From NCBI GenBank assembly GCA_017622875.1, contig JAGAQG010000049.1, positions 1-37,090 of the forward strand: a stretch of 37,090 bases of DNA, given 5' to 3'. The DNA comes from Lachnospiraceae bacterium. Lineage in GTDB: Bacteria; Bacillota; Clostridia; Lachnospirales; Lachnospiraceae. Of this stretch, positions 14,435 through 23,778 are shown piece after piece (the first letter of the stretch is position 1; each line of letters begins with the position of its first letter). Both the position numbers and the translations under genes were made by a program. The notes below the pieces were generated by a model. It ran no database searches, was not told where the DNA came from, and was given only the letters and a program-made list of their open reading frames with translations.

Positions 14435-16657
14435 TTAAACTTTTTTAATCTGATTTAACTGTGCATTTAATCCAAGCAGCTGTTCTTTTGTAAACTTCTT
14501 GTCTGACATGCCGCCCATTAAAGTCAGCAGACGAAGTACGGTAAATCCGCCCATCATCTGCATCATGCCTTCATTAATTTCAAATCCCATGGCTTTTCGT
14601 CCCATCAGACCGCCCATAAGCTCTCTAAACATTGCCTGTCCTTCCGGACTCTTTAAAATCTCGCTCATCTTGTCATTCAGAGAATAGTATCCTTCCGGAG
14701 CATCGATATCGAACCAGTTGAGAACCGCGCCCTCTTCTTTCAGACGATAATCCTCATTAAACGCATCAACCTTTCGAATCACGCTCTCATCTGTGCATTC
14801 CCCTGCTGCAGCTTTTAATTCTGTAATACCTTCATTTGGCACATCAAAGTAGAAGAAATGGACATCACTGGTCTGTTTTCCAAGACTCACACCATTTGCA
14901 AACAGTTCCACTGACCGCTGGTTAGAGTAAACAGTGACTTTTGTGGTCTCTTCAACACGATCAATATATCTCTTACCGCAAAGATGTACAAATGGTTCAT
15001 CAGATAACCACGCTTTATACGCATAGAAGGAATCCTTTTTATATTTACGGTCAAATGTCACAAGTCCTTTATGGTTCTGTCCATTTTCACCGCCCTCGTT
15101 ACGGGCATCTGCACCGAAATCAAACATATTCCATACATGAGTCGCCCACAGATATTTTCTTGTAAAGAACTGCTTAATCAGCTCTTCATGATAATATGCC
15201 TGATATTCTTCTGTATAATCTCCCTGGAATGGCTCAGAAGAGTGCCAGTTCAATGCTTCACAACCATATTCGCTGCATCCAATCGGAATCTCAGGAAATG
15301 CCTTATGAAACTCATCAAACCATGGACCGTTCATGGAAGTATCTCCACCGTACCATCCAAAATAATGATTATAAGATACCACATCCGGAATCTGAACATA
15401 TGGATCATTTTTATCACACATAGACACGCACGCAATCGTAGTCAGCCTTGTCGGGTCCATTTCATGGCAAAGATCATTTAATGCTTTATGGTTATCCAGT
15501 AAATCTTCATCAGAACCAGCAATAGAAATCTCGTTAGAAAGACCCCAAACTACGATTGACGGATGATTATAATTCTGAATGATCAGTTCTTTCATCTGGG
15601 AAATCGTATTCTCCCGGGCAGTTGGCATATGCTTTGAAATATATGGAATTTCCGCCCATACTACCAGACCTCTTTCATCACAAAGGTCATAAAAATACTG
15701 ATCATGCTGATAGTGTGCTAAACGAATGGTGGTTGCACCCATTTCACAGATTAAGTCCATATCTTCCTCATGGTGTTCCGGCAGCAATGCATTGCCGCAT
15801 CCCCATCTGTCCTGATGACGCGATACACCGCGCAGCGGATATTCTTCCCCATTTAAAATAAATCCGTTTTGAGGATCAATTTCAAAGGTACGACAGCCAA
15901 AACGTGTCGAAACTGCATCCACAGCTTCCCTGCCTTCAATCAAAGCTGCTTCTGCAATGTAAAGATAAGGATCTTTTCTGCCATGCCATAAATGTGCATC
16001 TTCGATTTCGAAAATCACTGCGGTATCTTCAGAGGTAATGCTTCCAACCACATTGCCCTCTGCATCTTTGATTCTATATGCAAGTACATGATCATCCTTT
16101 TTGTTTGTTACAAACACTTCTACACCAACTTTTGCAGTTGTGCCTTCCATGATCGGTGTCACTGCAATCCCCGGACCTCCATGATAGTCTAAGTCAAAGT
16201 GCGCTTCAGAGACTGCAATGATATTTACATCACGGTACAGACCACCATAAAAGGTAAAGTCTGCCATCTGTGGATAGACCGTTTCATTTGGAGCATTATC
16301 AACAGCAATCACCAATAAATTGTTGTAATCCAGCACGTCAGTCATATCTACTCTCCATGTAGAATAACCTCCATCATGATGAGCAAGTTTTTTGCCATTC
16401 ACATAAACATCCGCAGAAGAGTTCGCACCGCACAGCTCTAAATAATATCTGTCTGCCGCTGGCAAAGAAGCCTTTGTAAACTCCTTGGCATAATAGCATG
16501 TACCACGATAGAAATCATTATCGCCATCCTGACCATCAATTGCATTCCAGGAATGTGGGAGATTTACAATATCCCATCTTGTCGGCATTGTTTTCGGTAC
16601 TGCATCAGCCATTTTCGTAAATGCCCATTTTTTATTAAAATTCATTACATTTCTCAT
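14435..16657 (-). CDS. Glycoside hydrolase family 2, beta-galactosidase/beta-glucuronidase type
   Basis: 740 residues. The sugar-binding, immunoglobulin-like and TIM-barrel order of GH2 is recognisable: a jelly-roll with YRGTCYYAKEF, then the LRGVSRHQD entry to the barrel. The acid/base Glu is in WGLSNE (E376) and the nucleophile in CSEYG (E463). There is no signal peptide, so it is cytoplasmic and needs imported oligosaccharide or glycoside. The last ~80 residues form an unusual Met/Gly-rich helical tail (RELMGGLMGRKAMGF...). A beta-galactosidase role is likely; glucuronidase or other GH2 specificities cannot be excluded. It is divergent from an AraC regulator, its probable controller. Confidence 0.9.
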   Translation of the reverse strand: MRNVMNFNKKWAFTKMADAVPKTMPTRWDIVNLPHSWNAIDGQDGDNDFYRGTCYYAKEFTKASLPAADRYYLELCGANSSADVYVNGKKLAHHDGGYSTWRVDMTDVLDYNNLLVIAVDNAPNETVYPQMADFTFYGGLYRDVNIIAVSEAHFDLDYHGGPGIAVTPIMEGTTAKVGVEVFVTNKKDDHVLAYRIKDAEGNVVGSITSEDTAVIFEIEDAHLWHGRKDPYLYIAEAALIEGREAVDAVSTRFGCRTFEIDPQNGFILNGEEYPLRGVSRHQDRWGCGNALLPEHHEEDMDLICEMGATTIRLAHYQHDQYFYDLCDERGLVVWAEIPYISKHMPTARENTISQMKELIIQNYNHPSIVVWGLSNEISIAGSDEDLLDNHKALNDLCHEMDPTRLTTIACVSMCDKNDPYVQIPDVVSYNHYFGWYGGDTSMNGPWFDEFHKAFPEIPIGCSEYGCEALNWHSSEPFQGDYTEEYQAYYHEELIKQFFTRKYLWATHVWNMFDFGADARNEGGENGQNHKGLVTFDRKYKKDSFYAYKAWLSDEPFVHLCGKRYIDRVEETTKVTVYSNQRSVELFANGVSLGKQTSDVHFFYFDVPNEGITELKAAAGECTDESVIRKVDAFNEDYRLKEEGAVLNWFDIDAPEGYYSLNDKMSEILKSPEGQAMFRELMGGLMGRKAMGFEINEGMMQMMGGFTVLRLLTLMGGMSDKKFTKEQLLGLNAQLNQIKKV

Positions 16658-16734
16658 GGAAATTGATCCTTTCTATTTTCTGTAATCTATTTCTGCAGCA
16701 ATATTTTATCAATCCATTTCATATCACAAATTCT

Positions 16735-16770
16735 ATAGTACTATGTTTTATCCATAATCGTGAGGATTAT
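16735..16770. promoter_or_regulatory. Palindromes in the GH2/AraC divergent region
   Basis: ATAGTACTAT (16735-16744) is a perfect 10-bp palindrome. ATAATC, five bases, GATTAT (16754-16770) is a second inverted repeat. Both lie midway between the divergent starts, where the AraC protein could bind. A TATAAT-like -10 for the AraC gene follows at about 16785, without a good -35 box, as expected for an activated promoter. Confidence 0.4.
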
Positions 16771-16858
16771 TTTCACTTTTTATAGTATAATTTTTATCTT
16801 ATCTTGAAATATGCCAAAAATTGTTAGATACTGAAAGCATCTTTCCAGGAGGTAAGTT

Positions 16859-18100
16859 ATGGCATACGAAGCAGAATTAAAATTTTTAAAAAAGCTGTTG
16901 GCACAGTTTCACTTAAATATGCATCTTGTCAATCAGAATCATAAAATTGATGAATCTGTAGATTTGGGGCTTCGAAAATTTCTGGGACTCGAAGAGATGT
17001 ATGAAAAGGATTTTTCTATCCTCTGTCAGCGTATTCAGCCCAATACGATCTATCAGATCTCTGACGATTTTTTCTGCAGCTATATCATCCTTCTGCTTCC
17101 TTCCAGTCCGGAGGAAAAAGACTTTTTGATTATCGGGCCTTTTACAGATCAGGATTTTTCAAGGCAGGATATTTATCGGGCAGTGGAAAAATACCATGTA
17201 CCTCCAAATCTGACCGAACGTTTTTTGCAGTATCATGCAGGAATCGCGCTGCTTAGCAATTCCTCTCCAATACCATCCATCATCAATGCTTTTGCAGAGA
17301 CCATTTGGGGAGATTCCGATAATTTTATCACAAAAAATATTGATCTCTCCTTGTCTGAAAGCTATATTGATGCGATCCCTTCCAGCATTTTAGATGTAAT
17401 TACCGAACAGAAAGACATTTCCTTTAAAATGCAGCTTTTGGAAAAACGTTATGCGGCAGAAAACCAGTTCATCAAAAATATTGCACAGGGAAATTACCAC
17501 AAGGCTGAGGCTTCCTTTGAAAGCAGCACCTTGTTTGATATTGAAAACCGCATGAAAGACCCCGTACGAAATATAAAAAATTACTGCATTATCATGAATA
17601 CCCTTCTTCGAAAAGGCGCGGAGCAGGGTACCGTCCATCCAATTCACATTGACCGCGTTTCCTCTGAATTTGCCCGCAAAATCGAAGGTGTCTCATCTCA
17701 GGAGGGGGGCAAAAATCTGATGCAGGAAATGATTCGCAAATACGGTCTGCTGGTGAAAAACTATTCCATGAAAGATTACTCTCTGCTGGTCCAGAAAGTT
17801 ATTACCAGAATCGATACGGACCTGACTGCCGATCAATCCTTAAATATGCATGCAAAAATCCTGAACATCAGTCCAAGCTATCTGTCCACACTTTTTCGCA
17901 AGGAAACCGGAATTACTCTTACAGAATATGTGAATCGCAAACGTGTAGAATACGGTGTTCTTTTGCTGAATACTACAAATATGCAGATACAGACCATCGC
18001 GCAGCACTGCGGCATCTCAGATATTAATTACTTTACCCGAATCTTTAAAAAATATATCGGAAAAACTCCAAAGGAATACAGAAACAGCATCGGTTCTTAA
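16859..18100 (+). CDS. AraC-family transcription regulator
   Basis: 413 residues. The C-terminal AraC DNA-binding domain (about 310-410) has both HTH units: LNMHAKILNISPSYLSTLFRKE and IQTIAQHCGISDINYFTRIFKKY, then GKTPKEYR. The ~300-residue N-terminal part looks like the ligand-sensing region of large Lachnospiraceae AraC regulators, with no cupin motif I can see. AGGAGG precedes the ATG by five bases. It is divergent from the GH2 gene, so it probably activates it in response to a sugar. The effector is unknown. Confidence 0.9.
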   Translation: MAYEAELKFLKKLLAQFHLNMHLVNQNHKIDESVDLGLRKFLGLEEMYEKDFSILCQRIQPNTIYQISDDFFCSYIILLLPSSPEEKDFLIIGPFTDQDFSRQDIYRAVEKYHVPPNLTERFLQYHAGIALLSNSSPIPSIINAFAETIWGDSDNFITKNIDLSLSESYIDAIPSSILDVITEQKDISFKMQLLEKRYAAENQFIKNIAQGNYHKAEASFESSTLFDIENRMKDPVRNIKNYCIIMNTLLRKGAEQGTVHPIHIDRVSSEFARKIEGVSSQEGGKNLMQEMIRKYGLLVKNYSMKDYSLLVQKVITRIDTDLTADQSLNMHAKILNISPSYLSTLFRKETGITLTEYVNRKRVEYGVLLLNTTNMQIQTIAQHCGISDINYFTRIFKKYIGKTPKEYRNSIGS

Positions 18101-18127
18101 CTCCTGACCGATGCTGCCTTTCTTTTT
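18085..18127 (+). terminator. Terminator of the AraC gene
   Basis: CAGCATCGGT and ACCGATGCTG form a 10-bp stem, followed by CCTTTCTTTTTT. It overlaps the last codons of the AraC gene. Confidence 0.85.
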
Positions 18128-20718
18128 TATTCTTTCTGTCCACAGACTGCGCGGTTTCCCGGTGCATCTACCCACAATTTTATTTTTTTATCCCCTAAAT
18201 CATACACTTTTATCATATTCTTCAAATGTGCTCTGTCTGGACAAATGCTTTCAAAAAGCTCCTCACAGTCTTCAAAAAGCTTTGGATGAAACTGCAAAGT
18301 CTTCTCATCTCCAAAGATTGCCCCATAAAAAATATCAGCTTCCACTAAATCCTGAAACATATGACTTCCAAAGCTTAGCTCCGGCATATAACCTGCCTTG
18401 CTTTCCGATACTTCGCAAATACCACAAAAATCAGAAATGTCTGCAAAAGCTACCGGAACCCCAAGTTCCGGCGAAGAAGTTCCAATGCGTCCTGGAACTG
18501 TAAGCAGTATATTCTTCTTTCCGCTTTCTTTACTTTCTTTCTGGAAATAACGGTTAATCGCACCAATGGCAGCTGCAGCCTCCGGCTTCTTCGCATATTC
18601 ATAATTATAATATTCGATTGGGTCCACCTGAATTAAAATATCAATGGTTTTTTCTGCAGAATGCCCCATGGAAGAATCTTTTATGTCAAAGAAGCATTGT
18701 TCCGGCATTAGTTCTGGAATCGCTACTTTGCCGCCCTCCTGTCCTACATACAACGGACGACACTGCAAAAGATTTACCACAAATTCATCCTTTTCTCCCA
18801 GATTGATCGCATATTCAATATCCACTGGATTTTCATATACCCGCTGAAGCGTTTTTAAAATATCCTGCATCATATGAGTAAACAATGCATTTTCCAGAAG
18901 TTTCTGACAGCTTACGAACCATACCTCTCTTTCCCTTCCACTTTCTCTTAAGAAATATTCTGCATCATAATCATGTTCCAGCACCTGTTTTTTATACCAC
19001 AGAGGCATGACCGGAAGAACCTGATCAAGCCGCTTTTCCTTCAGCGCATTTTCCTTCAGATCCAGTACATCAATGTGGTGCTGCGAAAATCGATGCTTCT
19101 GCGCCACATTCTTTGCTGTTGTTACTTTCGGTCGGTCTAAATTCACAAGACGAGGATAGTCATTTTCTGTACGGTCTACAGCTTTTGTCCCAAGCCCCAT
19201 AACAAGACGCAGCATCCCCGCATCCGGCCGCATATCCTTCTGCCATTTATAGGTCGTATAGCTATATCCCACACCGGCCGCACATGGCATATAAAGGTCT
19301 CCATAATAAGATCCGGAAACTCTCTGTACCAGAATCGCCATCTGCTCATCCACCTGGTCTAAGCCTCTCTGTTTTCTATATTGCAGTGCAGAAATATCCA
19401 TGGTACTTGCATACACAGTACGCACCGCGTTTTCAAAGGCTGCCAAACGCTCTTCCGGTTCTCCACAGTTGGCACAAAAGACAGATTCGTATTTTCCTGC
19501 AAATGCATTTCCAAAGCCATCCTCCAGAAAGCTTGAAGAACGCACAATGATCGGATTCTGACCAAAATAATCCAGCATTTTTCGAAACTGCTCCCGGATA
19601 TTGGGCGGAAACTTTCCTCCAAGCAGACTGTTCTGTAAATCCTTCGCCCTATCAAAATATCCTTCCTCGGAACGCTGAACGATTCTTAAGTCCCAACAGT
19701 CATTGGCCACAATGTAGGTATAAAATACATCGGAACCAATATACCAGGAATCATGAGGTTCATACTGCATCTGATATTGCGGCAGTTCCTTTTCAATAAT
19801 CTTTCTGGCAGCCAGCATACCGCAAGCCTTACCACCGATGGCACCGCTTCCTATCATGCGGTCGCGCACAGAAAAGTAATCCTTCGGTTTAAAATATTTT
19901 TGAATGAGACAGCGCATTTTCTCATCCTTCGTCATCGTGCTTTCCAATATCTTTTCTTCTGTTTCCCTGGAAAAGCATCCGGCCGCATACTGCATTTTTG
20001 CCATGGCAAAGAAACGGTCATGACTGTCTGTGCTTAAATCCTGTACTGTCTGTTCCATTTCCTGACGCAGCCTGTAATAACGACTCATTTTCAGCCCCTC
20101 TGTCACAGGCGCAAAGCAAGGATTCTCTTTCGTCCATACATGCGGAAGAAACATTGTGGCAGAATATCGGTTCCATACCTTCAACGGATGAAGATACATT
20201 TCATCTCCCTCAGAATAAATATCCAAAAGAAGCTGTGTCGTATCCCTGATTCTGGCAACAGCGTCAAAAGAATGCCTTCCCCGAATCAGCGGAAAAAATG
20301 CCACAGTATCAAGACTGAACAGATATGGACAGGTCACTCTGAAAAAGTTTCCCATCATAAGGTCTGTGTACCACACCGACTGCAGCTCGGAAAGACTGTC
20401 AAATACATAAAAGGCGTCAAAACCGTCTTCCTCAATTCTTTTGTGAATTGCCACTGCAAAGGCTTCAAATCCATCCTCCGGATCAAATTCATAAATTTTT
20501 AACCCTTCCTGTGGTTCTAAGATTGGTTCGTGCTCGGCGAAGCGGATGTAGATTAAGTTTCGTCCATCTTTAATTGCCTGAGAAGCAAAAGCTTTTGCAA
20601 AAAAAACGTAGTCCTCCAGTTTTGATACCTGAAGGACTACGTTGTCCCCTAATCGAATGGAATCCAGTGCCTGATCCATTCCCGCTACACCGCTCATAAT
20701 TCTGTCAAATGCTGCCAT
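18127..20718 (-). CDS. KaiC-like pseudo-ATPase fused to PEP/pyruvate-binding (PPDK N-terminal) domain
   Basis: 863 residues from the ATG at 20716-20718, which has GGAGG five bases upstream. An earlier in-frame ATG has none. Residues 1-220 look like a KaiC/RecA fold: SGVAGMDQAL opening and a Walker B-like FYVFDSLSEL (103-112), but the P-loop is replaced by QVSKLED. Residues from about 285 resemble the ATP-grasp domain of PEP synthase: GAIGGKACGM, then VRSSSFLEDGFGN...FAGKYESV near 390, and LLQCRPL at its end. The His-containing phosphotransfer domain is absent. The last ~180 residues carry GRIGTSSPELGVP and GSHMFQDL blocks. A regulatory or kinase role is inferred. It has its own promoter. Confidence 0.8.
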   Translation of the reverse strand: MAAFDRIMSGVAGMDQALDSIRLGDNVVLQVSKLEDYVFFAKAFASQAIKDGRNLIYIRFAEHEPILEPQEGLKIYEFDPEDGFEAFAVAIHKRIEEDGFDAFYVFDSLSELQSVWYTDLMMGNFFRVTCPYLFSLDTVAFFPLIRGRHSFDAVARIRDTTQLLLDIYSEGDEMYLHPLKVWNRYSATMFLPHVWTKENPCFAPVTEGLKMSRYYRLRQEMEQTVQDLSTDSHDRFFAMAKMQYAAGCFSRETEEKILESTMTKDEKMRCLIQKYFKPKDYFSVRDRMIGSGAIGGKACGMLAARKIIEKELPQYQMQYEPHDSWYIGSDVFYTYIVANDCWDLRIVQRSEEGYFDRAKDLQNSLLGGKFPPNIREQFRKMLDYFGQNPIIVRSSSFLEDGFGNAFAGKYESVFCANCGEPEERLAAFENAVRTVYASTMDISALQYRKQRGLDQVDEQMAILVQRVSGSYYGDLYMPCAAGVGYSYTTYKWQKDMRPDAGMLRLVMGLGTKAVDRTENDYPRLVNLDRPKVTTAKNVAQKHRFSQHHIDVLDLKENALKEKRLDQVLPVMPLWYKKQVLEHDYDAEYFLRESGREREVWFVSCQKLLENALFTHMMQDILKTLQRVYENPVDIEYAINLGEKDEFVVNLLQCRPLYVGQEGGKVAIPELMPEQCFFDIKDSSMGHSAEKTIDILIQVDPIEYYNYEYAKKPEAAAAIGAINRYFQKESKESGKKNILLTVPGRIGTSSPELGVPVAFADISDFCGICEVSESKAGYMPELSFGSHMFQDLVEADIFYGAIFGDEKTLQFHPKLFEDCEELFESICPDRAHLKNMIKVYDLGDKKIKLWVDAPGNRAVCGQKE

Positions 20719-20772
20719 AGGCACCTCCGTCAAAGATCATAAGCTGTCTGTAGTTTCAATTTTCTTAAATCA

Positions 20773-20801
20773 ATTATAACTTCTAACCATTTCCATGTAA
20801 A
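20773..20801 (-). promoter_or_regulatory. Promoter of the KaiC/PEP-binding fusion gene
   Basis: The minus strand has TTTACA (20796-20801), 17 bases, TATAAT (20773-20778), 55 bases before the ATG. Confidence 0.7.
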
Positions 20802-20818
20802 GAAATCTGTGAGAAAAA

Positions 20819-22159
20819 TCAGCCGATTCCCCCGAAGAAAATGCCCAGGATGTACACGATCAATGTAATTCCTACAAATACATATTTTGTCAATGGTACA
20901 AACCATTTTCCAAGCTTCTTTTTACGTCCAAGCTCTGACTGCTCTTTGGCAAATCCTTTTGGACATACCCAGAAGAACATGATTCCCGCAAGAAGCGCAC
21001 CTAATGGGATGACATAGATTGAAATAATGTCCATCCATGTACTTACTGCATCTCCGTTTTCTATGAAAATACTGATTGCTGCTCCAACCACTGCTACAAT
21101 AATAACTGCTGCGATTCTTGACAGTCCGAACTGCTCCTGCAATGCTTCAATTGGTGTCTCAAACAGATTCATTAAGGAAGTAATCGCTGCAAACAATACT
21201 GCCGCGAAAAAGATCACTGCAAAAATTGTACCGAATGGCATCTGCTGGAATACTGCCGGCAATGTAATGAACATCAATGGCGGACCACTGGCTACATCCA
21301 TTCCAAATGCAAATACCGCTGGAATTACGACCATGCCAGCAAGCAGTGCCGCCAATGTATCAAAAATCGCTACATTCTTCGCACTGCTGACAACATCCAC
21401 ATCATCTTTCAAGTAGCTTCCGTAAACCACCGTACCGGAACCTGCCAGTGACAGTGAGAAAAATGCCTGTCCCAGCGCATACACCCATGTTTTTACGTCA
21501 AGAAGCTGTTCCCAGTTTGGTACAAATAAATATTGATACCCTTCTGCAGCCCCCGGTAATGTCATTACACGGAACATTAAAAGAATAAAAAATATGAAAA
21601 ATACAGGCATCATGATCTTATTGACTTTTTCGATACCTTTTGAAATTCCCATAGCCATAATCGCAAAAGTCATTACCAGCGCAAGCATATGCCAGCCAAC
21701 ACTTCCGAAGTTTCCTGTCAGTTCTCCAAAAAATGCACCCATATTTTCTATACTGATCAGTTCTCCAGTAAGTGCGCTGAATAAATATTTCAGTACCCAT
21801 CCGACAACAACTGAATAACCAATCGCGATTCCCAAAGAACCGAGTACTGGAATAATACCAATGACTCTTCCCGGCTTTTCGTATTTTTCGCCAAAACGAA
21901 GCTTCATTGCTTTTCCGAAGGCTCCCAAAGGACCTGTTTTCATGCTTCGTCCAAATGCCATTTCACCGATGACTCCTGAAAATCCCAGTAAAACGACGAA
22001 AATAAAGTAAGGAATTAAAAATGCTGCACCGCCAAATTTTCCTGTACGGTATGGAAACATCCAGATATTCGCCATACCAACTGCGGAGCCGACACAGGCA
22101 ATGATAAATCCCAGTTTTGTGCCAAATTGTCCTCTTTGGCTTTCCTTTGTTTTTTCCAT
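20819..22159 (-). CDS. Neurotransmitter:sodium symporter (SNF) family transporter
   Basis: 446 residues with about 11-12 hydrophobic segments. The N terminus QFGTKLGFIIACVGSAVGMANIWMFPY holds the conserved TM1 Na+ and substrate site of LeuT-like proteins, and GSGTVVYGSYL is a TM6 to loop match. It is a Na+-driven amino-acid or amine symporter in the membrane; the substrate is unknown. GGAGAGAGG precedes the ATG. It is upstream of, and on the same strand as, the KaiC/PEP gene, but a promoter lies between them. Confidence 0.92.
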   Translation of the reverse strand: MEKTKESQRGQFGTKLGFIIACVGSAVGMANIWMFPYRTGKFGGAAFLIPYFIFVVLLGFSGVIGEMAFGRSMKTGPLGAFGKAMKLRFGEKYEKPGRVIGIIPVLGSLGIAIGYSVVVGWVLKYLFSALTGELISIENMGAFFGELTGNFGSVGWHMLALVMTFAIMAMGISKGIEKVNKIMMPVFFIFFILLMFRVMTLPGAAEGYQYLFVPNWEQLLDVKTWVYALGQAFFSLSLAGSGTVVYGSYLKDDVDVVSSAKNVAIFDTLAALLAGMVVIPAVFAFGMDVASGPPLMFITLPAVFQQMPFGTIFAVIFFAAVLFAAITSLMNLFETPIEALQEQFGLSRIAAVIIVAVVGAAISIFIENGDAVSTWMDIISIYVIPLGALLAGIMFFWVCPKGFAKEQSELGRKKKLGKWFVPLTKYVFVGITLIVYILGIFFGGIG

Positions 22160-22204
22160 AATCCTCTCTCCAATACATTGATTACTTTTTAAATCATAGC
22201 TACT

Positions 22205-22233
22205 ACTGTATCACAGTTTGCGTATTTTGTCAT
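22205..22233 (-). promoter_or_regulatory. Candidate promoter of the SNF transporter
   Basis: The minus strand has ATGACA (22228-22233), 17 bases, TACAGT (22205-22210), about 45 bases before the ATG. The same 110-bp gap must hold the promoter of the plus-strand Cys-rich gene. Confidence 0.5.
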
Positions 22234-22269
22234 ATGATGTAGAGAAAAGATTTTAGAAAGAGACATTTT

Positions 22270-23151
22270 ATGTCAAATCCAATTGCATGTAATCTTACCG
22301 CTGATTACTCCAAGGTCATGGGTGACCGCATTTTACCATTCGTTTTTACCTTAAATACTGAAGATTCTATTTTAGATCCTGAAGAAGGGGAACTTCAGCG
22401 TTTCTGCTATGATGTGGAAGGTGTTGGCGAAGATACTTCTGCATTTGCAGATTTAAGCCACTTTCTTCTTGGAATCTGCAGTGACATTACCTTCGATGAC
22501 ATTGCTGAAATCACTGTCGTAATTGACGGAGTTCCTCAGACTGTCATCCGCGGTGACAATGTTGAAATCAAAACAGAAGAGCATCCAGACCCGCCAACAG
22601 GCTGTGTCGGATTAAAATTCGATTTTCCATTAGATAAGGTAGACGGTCAGATGCAGGTATGCTTTACGATGAACTCTGTATTCGCTGTAGGACCAGTCAA
22701 TGTCTGCGTTTTCGGCGGCAATGTAACTGCTACAGGTCTTACGATCTGCGGACCTGTCTGTGGTGAAGTTCCAACTGCTTGTGAATCAGTCTTCTTCCAG
22801 ACTGAAACTGTATGCGTACCTGTAACGGTTACTCCGTTTGCTACCGCTGGCGAAGCAACTGCGACCTGCTGCGGTGACCCAATCGTTTCCACAGAACCTA
22901 ACTGCCCGGGCAATCGTACTTCCTGTACGTTTACAATTACTCAGAAGCTTTGCATTCGTATCCCAATTTCCTTTGGTGCTGCTATTGAAACTGGTGATGC
23001 ACATGTACAGTGCGGCGGTGTATCCGAAGAACCTTGCGACTGTGACGATGATGACGCTGAAGTAACAGTGGTTCCTGTTACTGCTGCAGCTCCAGCAAAC
23101 AATACGGTTTCTCAGAATAATGGAAATTCCAGAAGATATTATAACCGTTAA
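22270..23151 (+). CDS. Cys-rich protein of unknown function, spore-surface-like
   Basis: 293 residues with no signal peptide and no recognised enzyme motif. Residues 1-165 form a mixed beta-like domain: HFLLGICSDITFDDIAEITV and GCVGLKFDFPLDKVDGQMQVCF, ending in GLTICGPVCGE. I recall this pattern from unnamed clostridial proteins. Residues about 165-260 are rich in Cys, Thr and Val (CESVFF, CCGD, CPGNRTSC), then an acidic CDCDDDDAE run and an Asn-rich tail (NNTVSQNNGN) ending RRYYNR. Such low-complexity Cys-rich, cytoplasmically made proteins are common in spore coats and exosporium, so that is a guess at its place. It is monocistronic with a strong terminator. The ribosome binding site is weak (AGAAAGAG). 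Confidence 0.75.
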   Translation: MSNPIACNLTADYSKVMGDRILPFVFTLNTEDSILDPEEGELQRFCYDVEGVGEDTSAFADLSHFLLGICSDITFDDIAEITVVIDGVPQTVIRGDNVEIKTEEHPDPPTGCVGLKFDFPLDKVDGQMQVCFTMNSVFAVGPVNVCVFGGNVTATGLTICGPVCGEVPTACESVFFQTETVCVPVTVTPFATAGEATATCCGDPIVSTEPNCPGNRTSCTFTITQKLCIRIPISFGAAIETGDAHVQCGGVSEEPCDCDDDDAEVTVVPVTAAAPANNTVSQNNGNSRRYYNR

Positions 23152-23191
23152 ACGCTAAGTTCAGGCTATACGTCATAGCTTAGGATAGCGA

Positions 23192-23236
23192 AACAGCGCA
23201 CAGGAAGTTTTTTATGCCCCTGTGCGCTGTTATTTT
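23192..23236 (+). terminator. Terminator of the Cys-rich gene
   Basis: AACAGCGCACAGG and CCTGTGCGCTGTT form a perfect 13-bp stem, followed by ATTTTAT. It lies 40 bases after the stop codon. The gap to 23361 has no further gene. Confidence 0.88.
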
Positions 23237-23360
23237 ATAAAATGATATCATTTTCCATAGTCATAACTTTCCATAATATCCCCGGCTTTGTTCATCCCAA
23301 ACATTGCCAGATTACAAGGTAATTTCACAAGAAAGCTGTCAACTCCCTGCGATTTTGAAT

Positions 23361-23765
23361 CTATTTCTCTTCACTGTTCTCTGCCTTTCTTCGCTCCACC
23401 ACGTCCAACGATTCTCCAATCTCAATCATATGTCCGTCCGGGTCATAAATGCGGATAACCCGCTGTCCCCAGTCATATGTTTTTAATTTATGCGCGTAGT
23501 TAATTTCAAAAGAACTGTGATCTAACTTTTCCTGAAAGTCTTCCAGATCATTCTCAATGAAATAAAGCTCCGATGCATTTCCTCCATACGTAACTTCTTT
23601 TTCAATCAAATGTTCCCATATCTTGCGATCCTGAAGAACAAGTCCTTCTGTTAAAATCACATTTCCATCAAAATCATTCAGCACACGCAGACCGAAAAGC
23701 TCTTTATAAAATGAAATTGATTTTTCAATATCTTCCACTACCAATAAAATATTTTTCAGTCTCAT
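23361..23765 (-). CDS. VOC-family (glyoxalase-like) protein
   Basis: 134 residues from the ATG at 23763-23765, with AGAGG upstream. A longer reading to 23804 would run into the permease gene. The VOC fold is recognised from LLVVEDIEKSISFYKELFGLRVLNDF at the N terminus and VIRIYDPDGHMIEIGESL near the end, where the last Glu is a usual metal ligand. The substrate is unknown: glyoxalase, dioxygenase and antibiotic-resistance members all share the fold. It follows the YfcC-type permease by 13 bases and probably shares its transcript. Confidence 0.88.
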   Translation of the reverse strand: MRLKNILLVVEDIEKSISFYKELFGLRVLNDFDGNVILTEGLVLQDRKIWEHLIEKEVTYGGNASELYFIENDLEDFQEKLDHSSFEINYAHKLKTYDWGQRVIRIYDPDGHMIEIGESLDVVERRKAENSEEK

Positions 23766-23778
23766 AAGTACCTCTTTC

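Noticed and set aside
22647-23065. Open frames on both strands inside the Cys-rich gene
   Set aside because: They follow from its biased Thr/Val/Cys codons; none has a start site or family likeness.
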